Shown: piece by piece, positions 15,875 to 25,793 of the stretch
Numbering within the stretch: the first letter of the stretch is position 1
How the letters are laid out: each line of letters starts with the position of its first letter
NCBI GenBank assembly: GCA_026397725.1
Contig: JAPLUI010000282.1
Coordinates: 1-43,950 of the forward strand
From: Verrucomicrobiota bacterium
Lineage (GTDB): Bacteria; Verrucomicrobiota; Verrucomicrobiia; Verrucomicrobiales; Akkermansiaceae
Direction of reading: 5' to 3'
Length of the DNA: 43,950 bases
Made by a program: the position numbers and the translations under genes
The notes under the pieces: generated by a model
Told to the model about the DNA's origin: nothing
The model's input: only the letters and a program-made list of their open reading frames with translations
The model's database searches: none

Positions 15875-18800
15875 TTACGGCGTGCTTATCACCTTGAGGC
15901 GGGCGAATTTCTTGGCGGGGCCGGTGGACGGGAACGTGTAGATCACCTCGTTGCCGGAGAAGGTCACGTTGCCGGAGCCCGGTTCGTTGGTCCAAGTGTC
16001 GGTCGCGAGCGAGGTGGTGGTTTGCACCACATAACCGGTGCCATACACTCCGGGGTAATCGGCGGCCTTGGTCCAGGTGACGCTGAGCTTGCCATCCGAG
16101 GCCTGGTTCACGCCGGGCAGGGGGGTGAAGCCGGTGGTGTTGGCGTTGCCGCCCAGGAAGTATTCGATTCCGTTAGGCACGCCATCGTGGTCGTGGTCTT
16201 GCTCCATCGTCTGGCCGGTGGCGCCGTTGGCGGTGGCCCAACCGGCGTAGGATCCGGACCCTGAAGCGATGATGAAGTTGCCTGCCGGAGCCGCGCTGAG
16301 GCTGCTGAAATTGGCGGCGTCGCTCGGCACGAAGTCGGCGGTAACCACGTAGCTGCCGACCGCCGTTGGAACCGTCGCGGATCCGTTGTACTTCACGTTG
16401 CTTACCGTTCCCGCCACCGAGCCGATGACGGTCGCCCCCTGCTGCTGCGATTCGAGGTAGGCCACCGGCGAATTGGTCACCGAGAGCGTCGGCGTCGCCT
16501 TGGCGATCACGAAGTTGCCAGCACCCTGCGCGGTGAGCGTGTTGTAGTTGGCCGTGTCCGTCGGCACGAAATTGGCCGTCACCGTGTAGGTGGCCGCAGC
16601 GGTCCGGGTGGCCGCGCCTCCTGTGAGAATGATCTGCACCGCGCCCGGCACCGAGCTGGCCGTGAGCGTCACGGCGGCCGCCTTCGGCGAGCCGTCATAG
16701 GTCGCGGGCGAGTTGCTAACTGTTAGAGTGGCGGTGGGGGTCGCCTTGCCCACCGAGTTGCCGCTGGCGGTGGTGGTCACATTCACCGCAGTGGCGCCGC
16801 TGCTGGAAAGCACGATGTTTTTGGAATTGTAGGAGCCGGAGGCCGGGGCCGTGGCCGAGAGGCGTACATAGACGGTGGTGGAGGAGATGGTGCCGGCGGC
16901 TCCCACGGTGGTGGTGGTGGCATATCCGCTGCCGGCGGATTTGGAAACTTCAAATCCCGTGGGGGCGGTGACCAAAATCCCGGCCGACATATTGGCGCCG
17001 GAAAGCGTGAAGGTGGCCGGGCTGGAGGCCGTGCCGTAGGTGGTGCTCAGCGCACCGGATAGAGTCCCGCCGGTGATGGTGGGGCTGCCGCCGGAGGGCG
17101 TCACGCTGACATTGCTGATATTGTCGAGCCAGGCTCTACTGATGTTGCCTACGCCCCAAGGGTATGGCGCGCGATCCGCCTCGATACCATGGTTTCTGAA
17201 TATAACGCTGAGCTTGCCCGAGACGGCAATGGTCTTGGTCAACGTAATGGGCACCCAGGCGTTCGCAGCCTGGTTGCTCGTATCAAAGGTCTGGCCATAC
17301 TCTGTGGAGCCGACCACGAATGCAGCATCCATAGCCGATCTCGGGTCCGTAAAGATCTTGTCAACCATCACGTGGAAGGTCACCGCAAGGGTGTCTCCCG
17401 TGTTGACGGTGGTGCCCAGATCCTGTTTTACCCAACCCCCTTGATCACAGAGGTTCATCATCCAATTGCCAAGCTGGGGGGAAGCGACGGGGCCTTGTGA
17501 CAGGCGACCGTAACCGCCAGTGGATGCAGTCCACGGGGATCCGACGAAGGCCCAACCCCCAGCGGTCCAGTCTGCGTTTGTTCCATTATTTGGCTCGTGG
17601 GGCGTTGGGTTCTCGAAGCCTCCGTTCTGCACGGCGATGGATATCGCATAATTGACGGTGATGGCCATGATGGCATCCGCGCTGAAGACCGTTGCATCGC
17701 GCACCTGGAAGTTGAACGAGTCGGGCCCGCTGTAGTTGGTGGCTGGCGTATAGGTGAGATTCCCGATATTGGCCACCAGAATGGCCGCGCTCGGGACTGA
17801 GGTGATGGGCGTCACGCCCAGGTTCAATGTGCCATGGGCCGGGAGCGAGGTCACCTTGATCGCAGCCAACGTGTCGCCGGTATCGACATCCGCGAACGGG
17901 AAGTCTCCAGCGGCAAACGACTTGACGGTGCCGGTTGGCAGGCTCGCCGAAGCGCCGGTGGAGGTGGGCGCATCGTTGACGGGTGTGACATTGACCGTCA
18001 TCACCGCGTCGGCGATGCTCCAAAGGCCGTTCGCGTTTGCGACCTTGATCCCAAGCGTCGTGTAAGAATCACTGTTCGCATTCAACGCCGCCTGGTACGT
18101 CAGGGTGCCGATGTTAGCCGCCGCAATAGTAAGTGGCAGAGCGCCACTCGACACGGGGGTTCCGCTCAACTTCAGAGTGCCCAGCGCCGGGAGCGAGGTG
18201 ATTCGCACGGCGGCGAGCGCGGCCGAATTCGGATCCGCGTAGCCGAAATTGCCTGCGGCCAGCGCGATTGCCGTGTCCTCAAAAACCGTTAGAGTGGCAT
18301 GGGTTGAGGACGGCGCGTCAGTTGGAGTCACTGCGATATTGCTGATCTTGTCGAGCCATACCCTGCCGCTAGAGGAGCTGAACATGAGGCTGAGATTGCC
18401 CGCGTTCGCAAGGGTCGTGGTCAACGTGTAGGGTGCCCAGGTGCCCACACTCTGGGAGGTGGTATCAAAGTTTTGGCTATAGGGTGTGGAGCCGACCATG
18501 AAGGTGGCAGTAATGGTCCCCGAGGTCGTGTTATCCTTCCCAACGTGGAATGTCACCGCAAGGGTGTCTCCCGCATTGACGGTGGTCAGCAGGTCCTGAG
18601 TGATGGAAAAACCTGGATCAGTGAAGTTGGCATACCAAGTGCCGTCAGCGGCGTTGGTGAAAAACACCCCCGCATGGCTCTGCCCATAGTCAGAATCGGG
18701 GGACGGATGCCAGACGGGGGCGAGATGCGCCCAATTTCCATCAGTAACAGCTCCCGTCGTCTCGAAGCTGCCGTTGATCACATATATGTCTGAGGTGACG

Positions 18801-21800
18801 GTGATGGCCATGGTGGCATCCGCGCTGAAGGCCGACGCATCGCGCACCTGGAACTTGAATGAGTCGGCTCCGAGGTAGTCCGCGGCCGGCGTGTATGTTA
18901 GATTCCCGATGTCGGCCACCGGAATGGCCGCGCTCGGGACTGAGGTGATGGGCGTGCCGCCCAGCTTGAGTGTGCCATGGGCCGGGAGCATGGTCACCAC
19001 CTTGATCGCACCCAGCGTGTCGCTGGCATCGACATCCGAGAACGGGAAGTCTCCCGCCGCAAACGCCTTGACGGTGTTTGGTTTCAGGACCAGCGAACCG
19101 CCGATGGAGGTGGGCGCATGGTTTAGGGGCGTTACATTGACCGTCATCCACGCGGGGATGCTCCACAGGTTGTTCGCATTCTTGACCATGACCCCCATCC
19201 TCGTGTAAGGCGTACCGTACCCATTCGACGCCGACAGATACGTCAGGTTGCCGATGTTGGCCGTCACAACCGTAAGCGGCACACTCGTAACGGGGGTTCC
19301 GTTATACTTCAGGGTGCCAAGCTCCGGCAGCGATACGATCTGCACGGCGGCGAGCGCGGCTGAACCCGGATCGGAGTAGCCGAAATTGCCTGCGGCCAGC
19401 GCCGTTGCCGTGTCCCCTACGGCCGCCAGCGTGGCATGGGTTGAGGACGGCGCGCCGGGGGCCACGACCGCCGATGTTATGGTGACACTGCTGATGTTGT
19501 CGAGCCACCCCGCCCTGCCGCTCACGTTGCTGAATCGAAGGCTGAGATTGCCCGGTTCGATGATCGTTTTGGTTAACGTATAGGACTTCCAGGTGTTCAC
19601 AGCCTGGGGGGTCGTATCAAAGGTTTGGCTGTACGCGGTGGCATCGACCAGGAATGAGGCCTGCAACACCCCCGAGCCTAAGCTATCTCTCCCAACGTAG
19701 AATGTCACCGCAAGGGTGTCTCCCGCGCTGACGCTGGTCAGCAGATTTTGAGTGACCACATCGAATCCCGCATCAGTGAAGTTGGCGATCCAAGTGCCAC
19801 CGTCGGTGAGGGGAGGGAGCGAAGCGGAACTAGATTTAATCCGGCCGTAATTGCCCATGTTGGCAGTCCACGGGGATGGAATGAACATCCAATTGCCATC
19901 TGACCATGTATTATCGCCAGGGTTTGTGATCTCGAAACTCCCGTTCACCACGTCGATGCCGTATGGCGATTTGACGGTGATCGCCATGGTGGCATCCGCG
20001 CTGAAGGCCGTCCCATCGCTCACCTGAAACTTGAACGGGTCGGCTCCGACGTAGCCCGGGTTTGGCGTGTAGGTGAGCGTCCCGATGTTGGCCACTGGAA
20101 TTGCCGCACCCGGGACTGAGGTGATGGGCGTCCCGGTCAGCTTCAGTGTGCCATGGGCCGGGAGCGAGACCACCTTGATCGCACTCAACCTCTCGCCGGC
20201 ATCAACATCCGAGAACGGGAAGTCGGTTTTCCAAAACGTCTTGACGCTGTCTCCCTTGATGATGAACGAGGCACCGGTGGAGGCGGGCGGATGGTTTACA
20301 TGCATTACATTCACCGTCATCACCGCGTCGGCGCTGCTCCATAGGTTGTTCGCATTCCTGACCTTGATCCCGATCGTCGTGTAAGGCGTACCGTACCCAT
20401 ACAACGGCGACTGGTACGTCAGGGTGCCAATGTTGGCCGCCGCCACAACAAGCGGCAGATCGCCACTCGCAACCGCGGTTCCGCCCAACTTCAGGGTGCC
20501 AAGCGCCGGAAGCGTGGTGATCCGCACTGCGGCGAGCGGGCTTGAATGCGGATCCGCGTAGCCGAAATCGCTTGCGTCCAGCGCCATTGCCGTGTCCTCC
20601 AAGATCGTCAGCGTGGCATTGATGGAGGACGGCAGGATATGGTCCACGGTGGCCGTGACGGTGTGGACTTTGGTGGAACCGTCCTGGGCGGTGAGGGTGT
20701 AGGTTTGCGGTGTGGAGAAGTTCATGCTCGTTCCGGATGCCGGAGCGCCCGCGGCCTGCGCCGAAACCGTGTAGGCCGGCGCCAGGTTTGTTAGGTCCGT
20801 GCCATACGGCACGGTCCAGGCCACGGTGCCCGACACGGCGTCAATGGTGGCGCTGCTGCCGGAGACGTTGGCGCCGAAGGTCAGGAAATCCTTGGCCGTG
20901 GAGGTTGTCGTGAAACTCAGCGGCGCGGCCGCCCAGAGCGTGTGCTGCGCGTTGCTGGCGCGGAAGTTGAAGTAATAGGTCGTGCCGGGGGCCAGATTGG
21001 TGAGCGTATGGTTGAGATCTATCGAAGCCACGTTGTTCCACGAGCCGATGGTAGCCGAGTGGGCCCAGTTGGCGGGGTTCATGCCGCCGTTGACGGGACC
21101 CCAGTAGGCGACCACGTCATAGTTCTTGCTGTTGCACATCAGCGTGGCGTTGAGCGCGGCCGAGGTGATGGTGATGGCGGTGGCGGCCCTGTTGGCGAGG
21201 CTGCCGGTGGCCGGATAGGTCGTGGTGATCCCGTATTTGGCCGCCAGGTAGCCGCCGACCAAGGCCTCGTCACTGGGCGACAGCGCGTTGCTGTAGCCGA
21301 TGATCTCGGCAACGTCCCAGTCCATACCACACTCGTTTTCGGTCCGCCCGATCTGGCAATACGGATAGGCCGCCAGATTCGCCGCGCTCGCATTGTCATC
21401 GACGGTAATCTTGAGCACCATGTAGTTGGTGATGGGCGCGAGATTGAAGGTGGCCATGCCATTTCTGGAAACCGCCGCCGGCATGTCCCAGAACCCGGTG
21501 CCTCCACGGGTCATCGTGTAGCTGGATGCCCGCACGGTTAGAAAATCATAGGATTTGCGGCCGAGGAACGCGCCGCTGCCGTTCCAGGTGGCGCTGGGCG
21601 AACGCACCACGACATACTGCTCTTTGGCGAAGAACGCTCCGGCAAGGTTGAACCAGGCCCCCCGCATTTGGACCGCCGGCAGCGACATGAGTTGATTCGC
21701 GGCCAGGGTCGGGGTGCCGCTGTTCCAGGCGGTGTTGTCCCAAGTCGCGTGATGGCCATTGCCGGACCGGTCCTGCCAGTTCTTGACCGCCCCGTTGGCA

Positions 21801-24800
21801 TCGGTGGCGATGCCGACGGCCGCATCGAAGTGGCAGGCGAGACCCGCCGTGACGGGAACCGTGTAGCCGTCCACCGCAATCGACGCCACGGGTGACGTGC
21901 TGACCGCTCCGGTGCTGTCCGTGGCCCTGGCTGTGATATCATACCCACCCACCGCCACATTCGTCCACGTGAACGAATACGGCGCGGTGGTGTCGGACCC
22001 GATCAGCGTGCCGCCGTTGTAGAAGGAAACGTTGGTCACCGTGCCGGCCAGGTCCGAGGTGTCGGCCGTCAGCGTCACCGTCGTCGTCTGACCGGCCGGC
22101 ACACCGAAGCGCGCGCCGTCCAGCGGCGAGGTCAAGCACACACCCGCCACCGGAAATAACAACTCCTGCGGGATGATCATGGCGGCTTGGGATTGGCGGG
22201 ACGGGATATACCAATAGAGCCGCACCGTGGCCGGATTGGTCTTGTTATAGTATTCCATCTGCAGGTGGTATTTATGCCCGGCGGTCAGGGTGATGGCAGC
22301 GCTGTCGTTCCACACGTTGGCCGCCTGATCGTTCCAGTCGTTGATCACCTGCATGCCGTTGATCCACAAGCGGACCCCGTCGCTGGTGCGGGTGGAAAAC
22401 CGGTAGGTCCCGGTCTCGGGTGCCAGCGCCTGCCCGGTCCAGCGCACGCTGTAGGTGCCCGCACCAAGCGTGTTAGGCGGCGTTGCGCCCCAGTCAAAGT
22501 TGACGGACGGATCGATCCGTGTCGCATGGAACGAGGTGAAATCCATGTTGTCGTAATAACTCCCGGTCAATCCGCTGCCGCCGGTGCCCACGACCATATT
22601 CACCGTCGCAGGCGACGAACTGGTTAGGCTGTCGGCGGCCGTGAACGTGAAACTGTCCATGCCCTGGTAGCCGGCTGCGGGGGTATATGTTAGATTGGGT
22701 GGGTAGCCCGTGAGGGTGCCATGCGCCGGTTGGGTCGCTACGGTGCAGGTCACCGGGGTCGTCCGGCAGGAGTAACCGGTCAGGGTAATGGCTTTGGCCG
22801 TGTTGGCCGGGGTGACCAGGATTTGCGGGTCGGCTTTCGGCAGGGCATAGACCACCGACGAGGTCGTGGCGGCTTCCAGTGAGTTAACGGTGTTGGTCAG
22901 CGCAGTGTAATTGGAGTTGCCGGACTGCCAATTCGCGACGTCGGCATACAAATCCGACAGCGTCCAGCGGGCCGCCTCGCCATAATTCGGCAACGCGTTC
23001 AGGGCGTATGACTGATAGAAGGGCACATTATCAAAGATCACCTGGAGGCCTTCCTGCACCCGAGCCTTCGACAGTGCATTCATGGCTGCGATCGGCGGAT
23101 AGCCGCCCATAAAAGTGTCCATCGGGCACTGGACTGTGGCATCCTCGAACAAGTCCAGGACCAAAGCCTGCGTGTCGGGAACGCTCAACCAGTTCTCCAC
23201 ATAGCCGTTGAGCTGGCCCCGGCAATTGCCGGTCGGCTGTTGGAGCCCGACGCGGATCGCCGGATAGAGCAGGTTCCTGTCGGCATTGCTCATGGTATTG
23301 GCACAAGTACCGAACAGCGTCCCTGCCAGAAAGCCGTTGGCCATCTGCAAGGGATCGTCCGTATTGAAGCCCGGATTCCAGGGCAGGGGGGGCGTCACAT
23401 TGGAGATAAACGCATCCGCCATGTCGGGCACGGACGAAGCCAGCGACGCCTCGTCCATCTGCCCCAGCGCAAGGGCGGCTCTGGCACGCACCCACTTGTC
23501 GGGGTCCTTGAGCCGGCGGGTCAGGGCGGGTACCGCGCTGGTGGCTTTCAGGCAGCCCAGGGCCGTGCAGGCCCCATTGCGCTGATAGGCATCGGTGGGA
23601 TCTTCCGCCATGGTGATGAGTGAGTTCAGCTCGGTGCTGCTCAGCCAGCGCGTGCCCAGTTCGGTGGCGGCATTCAACCTGACAATCGGATCATAATCGC
23701 CCAGGGCGGCAATCAACTGCTCCTTGGTATAGCCGGCGCAGTACGAGGCGAAGTCTCCGGCCCAGATGGCGTTGGTCACCGTCTGGGCATTCAGTGCATT
23801 CGTCGGGATCAAACCTTTGCCAGTGATATGGAGTTTTTTCAAGGGCATGGCGGCGTGCAGGAGATAAGAGGCAGTCGGAATGGCCCAATACTCATAAGTA
23901 TTGTCCCAGTAGCCGCTATAGGCCTGCCCGGCACCCCACTGTTCGCCACCTTCATACACAAACGAGCCGTCACAGCGGCGCTTCATGTCCCGGTCCCAGC
24001 GCACTCGTTTTGCGTATTCCGCGCCTGCGGCCGGGCCGCCCATATTGGCACCCAGCTCCGTCCACAGGTAGGCGAACCCCTGGCCCGTATGCCCGTATGC
24101 CTCGCCCCTGGTTCCCGCCACGCACATCCGCGAGAAATACTCCGCCTGCGCAGGCTTATCGTCCATGCAACTGAACAAGACCGCACACAGACCGTCCTTG
24201 CCATTGCTGCGGTGATCAAAGTACTGCCGGCCCTGACCCCCGATTTGGTGCTCGCCCCACCACGGTTGGTGTTCGCCGTAGGGAATGGACCCACCGTTGA
24301 CATAGTAGCCGAAGAAACCGGCCGCCCGCGCGATGGCCGGATCAATCTCCGGATCCACCACGCCCGCCTTCTTGCCCAGCACAACCGTGAGTTGAGCGAT
24401 CAGTCCGGCCTGGTTGAGCGCACCATAAGGAGCTATCGAACCATGGTGACCGTCCACCCATCCGCCGGGCGGCGGGAGCGTCGCAAACCCGTGGCCGGTC
24501 GTGCCGCACAGGTCCGAGTTTTTGGCCGCGTATTTGACATACTCGCTGAGCGCGTGAAACACCTGGGCGTCGTTCGTCAGCATATAGTATTCGGCCAGAA
24601 AGACGCCGTTGTAGAAATGCCAAGCGTCCCCACCCGCGACATAATCCGCAGGCGCCAGATGCCGGGCATATGCCTGCACCATCGGCAGGTACGCGGGATC
24701 GCCGCTCGCCAGCAGGGCCAGCGCACTGATGGCCCCTCTCCCGTCATCCTGGCCCCACCCATCCGCGTTGATCCTTTGTGCGAGACTGTTGGCGGCGTTG

Positions 24801-25330
24801 GCCATGATCAGCGCGGACTTGGCACAATTGTAGGGGGCGGTGTCCGAGTAGGCGCCCATGACGGGCAGGATGATGGACACATCAATGGTGACCCCGGCAC
24901 GCCAGCGCTTGAAGCTCAGGATGCCGTTGCCGGCCTCGGCGTCGCCGATCGCCCAACCCAGGCTCTTGCGGGCATCGCTGGTGAAGCGCGGCACGGCACC
25001 CGTGCCCGCACTCGCACCCAGAATCACGTCGTCGGTGGCCAGTATCCCGGCGGCCGGCGTGCCGGCGGCCACGGTGGTCACCAGAATCTGATAGGGAGCA
25101 AACGCCGTGACATCATCGTGATTCATGGTCGCCGGCCAGGCGTGAAAAATCCACCCACGCATCCCGGTGGGCCCCAGGTTCCAGGTCCAGGAGCGGTTGA
25201 GCGTGCTGAGATCCGTGGTCGTGAGGTCCGGCGCTTGGGCCCGCAGCGGGAATGGCATGGCCAGCAGCAAGAGCAATGAGATCGACGCGAACCAGGGACG
25301 AAGCAATCGTGGGGTGGTTGTTAGGTACAT
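15875..25330 (-). CDS. Giant exported multi-domain protein (DUF6288-like, PA14, LamG-like, cadherin-like repeats)
   Basis: 3151 aa from the ATG at 25330. An 11-codon longer form would need a TTG. The N-terminus is a signal peptide (ISLLLLLAMPFPLRAQA). Domains in order, approximate residues: DUF6288-like region with PDZ-like start and alpha-rich body (35-510), HEAT-like segment (525-640), cadherin-like (840-917), PA14 (920-1053), bacterial Ig (1060-1160), LamG-like (1163-1380), Fn3-like (1383-1478), a DUF5018-like domain (1477-1563), three copies of a module of about 390 residues (1563-1957, 1957-2337, 2337-2742), another Ig-like (2743-2857), MBG-like domains (2855-3025), and a C-terminal module (3023-3151) with a DHDHDGVPNGIEYFLG calcium-type motif. 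Each 390-residue module has two cadherin-like repeats plus a jelly-roll-like NGSFE domain. It is probably a surface or secreted glycan-binding adhesin or hydrolase. The DUF6288 activity is unknown. Confidence 0.88.
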   Translation of the reverse strand: MYLTTTPRLLRPWFASISLLLLLAMPFPLRAQAPDLTTTDLSTLNRSWTWNLGPTGMRGWIFHAWPATMNHDDVTAFAPYQILVTTVAAGTPAAGILATDDVILGASAGTGAVPRFTSDARKSLGWAIGDAEAGNGILSFKRWRAGVTIDVSIILPVMGAYSDTAPYNCAKSALIMANAANSLAQRINADGWGQDDGRGAISALALLASGDPAYLPMVQAYARHLAPADYVAGGDAWHFYNGVFLAEYYMLTNDAQVFHALSEYVKYAAKNSDLCGTTGHGFATLPPPGGWVDGHHGSIAPYGALNQAGLIAQLTVVLGKKAGVVDPEIDPAIARAAGFFGYYVNGGSIPYGEHQPWWGEHQIGGQGRQYFDHRSNGKDGLCAVLFSCMDDKPAQAEYFSRMCVAGTRGEAYGHTGQGFAYLWTELGANMGGPAAGAEYAKRVRWDRDMKRRCDGSFVYEGGEQWGAGQAYSGYWDNTYEYWAIPTASYLLHAAMPLKKLHITGKGLIPTNALNAQTVTNAIWAGDFASYCAGYTKEQLIAALGDYDPIVRLNAATELGTRWLSSTELNSLITMAEDPTDAYQRNGACTALGCLKATSAVPALTRRLKDPDKWVRARAALALGQMDEASLASSVPDMADAFISNVTPPLPWNPGFNTDDPLQMANGFLAGTLFGTCANTMSNADRNLLYPAIRVGLQQPTGNCRGQLNGYVENWLSVPDTQALVLDLFEDATVQCPMDTFMGGYPPIAAMNALSKARVQEGLQVIFDNVPFYQSYALNALPNYGEAARWTLSDLYADVANWQSGNSNYTALTNTVNSLEAATTSSVVYALPKADPQILVTPANTAKAITLTGYSCRTTPVTCTVATQPAHGTLTGYPPNLTYTPAAGYQGMDSFTFTAADSLTSSSPATVNMVVGTGGSGLTGSYYDNMDFTSFHATRIDPSVNFDWGATPPNTLGAGTYSVRWTGQALAPETGTYRFSTRTSDGVRLWINGMQVINDWNDQAANVWNDSAAITLTAGHKYHLQMEYYNKTNPATVRLYWYIPSRQSQAAMIIPQELLFPVAGVCLTSPLDGARFGVPAGQTTTVTLTADTSDLAGTVTNVSFYNGGTLIGSDTTAPYSFTWTNVAVGGYDITARATDSTGAVSTSPVASIAVDGYTVPVTAGLACHFDAAVGIATDANGAVKNWQDRSGNGHHATWDNTAWNSGTPTLAANQLMSLPAVQMRGAWFNLAGAFFAKEQYVVVRSPSATWNGSGAFLGRKSYDFLTVRASSYTMTRGGTGFWDMPAAVSRNGMATFNLAPITNYMVLKITVDDNASAANLAAYPYCQIGRTENECGMDWDVAEIIGYSNALSPSDEALVGGYLAAKYGITTTYPATGSLANRAATAITITSAALNATLMCNSKNYDVVAYWGPVNGGMNPANWAHSATIGSWNNVASIDLNHTLTNLAPGTTYYFNFRASNAQHTLWAAAPLSFTTTSTAKDFLTFGANVSGSSATIDAVSGTVAWTVPYGTDLTNLAPAYTVSAQAAGAPASGTSMNFSTPQTYTLTAQDGSTKVHTVTATVDHILPSSINATLTILEDTAMALDASDFGYADPHSSPLAAVRITTLPALGTLKLGGTAVASGDLPLVVAAANIGTLTYQSPLYGYGTPYTTIGIKVRNANNLWSSADAVMTVNVMHVNHPPASTGASFIIKGDSVKTFWKTDFPFSDVDAGERLSAIKVVSLPAHGTLKLTGTPITSVPGAAIPVANIGTLTYTPNPGYVGADPFKFQVSDGTAFSADATMAITVKSPYGIDVVNGSFEITNPGDNTWSDGNWMFIPSPWTANMGNYGRIKSSSASLPPLTDGGTWIANFTDAGFDVVTQNLLTSVSAGDTLAVTFYVGRDSLGSGVLQASFLVDATAYSQTFDTTPQAVNTWKSYTLTKTIIEPGNLSLRFSNVSGRAGWLDNISSVTITSAVVAPGAPSSTHATLAAVGDTATALAAGNFGYSDPGSAALAAVQIVSLPELGTLKYNGTPVTSVPLTVVTANIGNLTYLSASNGYGTPYTRMGVMVKNANNLWSIPAWMTVNVTPLNHAPTSIGGSLVLKPNTVKAFAAGDFPFSDVDASDTLGAIKVVTMLPAHGTLKLGGTPITSVPSAAIPVADIGNLTYTPAADYLGADSFKFQVRDASAFSADATMAITVTSDIYVINGSFETTGAVTDGNWAHLAPVWHPSPDSDYGQSHAGVFFTNAADGTWYANFTDPGFSITQDLLTTVNAGDTLAVTFHVGKDNTTSGTITATFMVGSTPYSQNFDTTSQSVGTWAPYTLTTTLANAGNLSLMFSSSSGRVWLDKISNIAVTPTDAPSSTHATLTVFEDTAIALAAGNFGYADPNSAALAAVRITSLPALGTLKLSGTPVSSGALPLTIAAANIGTLTYQAALNANSDSYTTLGIKVANANGLWSIADAVMTVNVTPVNDAPTSTGASASLPTGTVKSFAAGDFPFADVDTGDTLAAIKVTSLPAHGTLNLGVTPITSVPSAAILVANIGNLTYTPATNYSGPDSFNFQVRDATVFSADAIMAITVNYAISIAVQNGGFENPTPHEPNNGTNADWTAGGWAFVGSPWTASTGGYGRLSQGPVASPQLGNWMMNLCDQGGWVKQDLGTTVNTGDTLAVTFHVMVDKIFTDPRSAMDAAFVVGSTEYGQTFDTSNQAANAWVPITLTKTIAVSGKLSVIFRNHGIEADRAPYPWGVGNISRAWLDNISNVSVTPSGGSPTITGGTLSGALSTTYGTASSPATFTLSGANMSAGILVTAPTGFEVSKSAGSGYATTTTVGAAGTISSTTVYVRLSATAPASGSYNSKNIVLSSSGATAVNVTTTASGNSVGKATPTATLTVSNSPATYDGSPKAAAVTLTASSVPGAVQIILTGGAATRTAAATYTVTANFVPTDTANYNTLTAQGAGNFVIAKATPTLSVTNSPVAYLESQQQGATVIGSVAGTVSNVKYNGSATVPTAVGSYVVTADFVPSDAANFSSLSAAPAGNFIIASGSGSYAGWATANGATGQTMEQDHDHDGVPNGIEYFLGGNANTTGFTPLPGVNQASDGKLSVTWTKAADYPGVYGTGYVVQTTTSLATDTWTNEPGSGNVTFSGNEVIYTFPSTGPAKKFARLKVISTP
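17105..20640 (-). repeat. Three tandem coding modules of about 1.15-1.2 kb in the giant gene
   Basis: Three consecutive segments (about 20640-19460, 19460-18320, 18320-17105) encode the same order of parts: a repeat beginning SSTHATL or SSINATL with FGYADP or FGYSDP, a repeat with VKAFAAGDFPFSDVDA and LPAHGTLKLGG, and a domain that begins NGSFE and ends WLDNIS. Copies are similar enough at DNA level to recombine. The same parts also build the 839-aa exported protein at 28066-30585. Confidence 0.8.
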
Positions 25331-25363
25331 GGGGGCGTTTGGATCATTGGATATTATTGGCAA

Positions 25364-25793
25364 AATGATGAGGCGTAACTAACGGATTTGTTCGCCTTGT
25401 AGCGGCGCTCTATGAGCGTCGCTAGCGAATGGAACGCCTTGTAGCGGCGCTCTATGAGCGTCGCTAGCGAACGGAACGCGTGAAAAATTCGCAAGCCATG
25501 GGCCAGACGGCGGTCACAGACCGCCGCTACAATTCCGCGATCTCCAGCCATGCTATGGCATCGGCGGTCACAGACCGCCGCTACAATTCCGCGATCTTCA
25601 GCCATGCTATGGCATCGGCGGTCACAGACCGCCGCTACAATTCCGCGATCTTCAGCCATGCCATGGCATCGGCGGTCACAGACCGCCGCTACAATTCCGC
25701 GATCTTCAGCCACGCTATGGCACCGGCGGTCACAGACCGCCGCTACAATTCTTTGATCATCAGTGCTCATTGTGACGGAATTTTTCACCTGGC
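25364..25793. repeat. Repeat island: 42-bp x2 and 54-bp x4-5 tandem palindromic repeats
   Basis: The gap between the giant gene and the fucosidase consists mostly of repeats. A 42-bp unit with core GCGGCGCTCTATGAGCGTCGC occurs twice (25393-25434 and 25435-25476). A 54-bp unit follows (about 25498-25750) in which the palindromic core GCGGTCACAGACCGC occurs five times, separated by a linker around TTCCGCGATCTTCAGCC. Linkers differ by single bases only. Because 54 is a multiple of three, frames stay open on both strands and spell an 18-residue repeat (AVTDRRYNSAIFSHAMAS on plus). I regard this as a REP-type array, not a gene. It is not a CRISPR, since the spacers are not unique. Confidence 0.8.

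Noticed and set aside
23828..25279. 483-codon plus-strand frame opposite the N-terminus of the giant protein
   Set aside because: The minus strand encodes the signal peptide and DUF6288-like region there. The plus frame has no recognisable motif.
25498..25750. Possible CRISPR array
   Set aside because: The sequences between palindromes are nearly identical to each other, so there are no unique spacers, and no cas gene is nearby.
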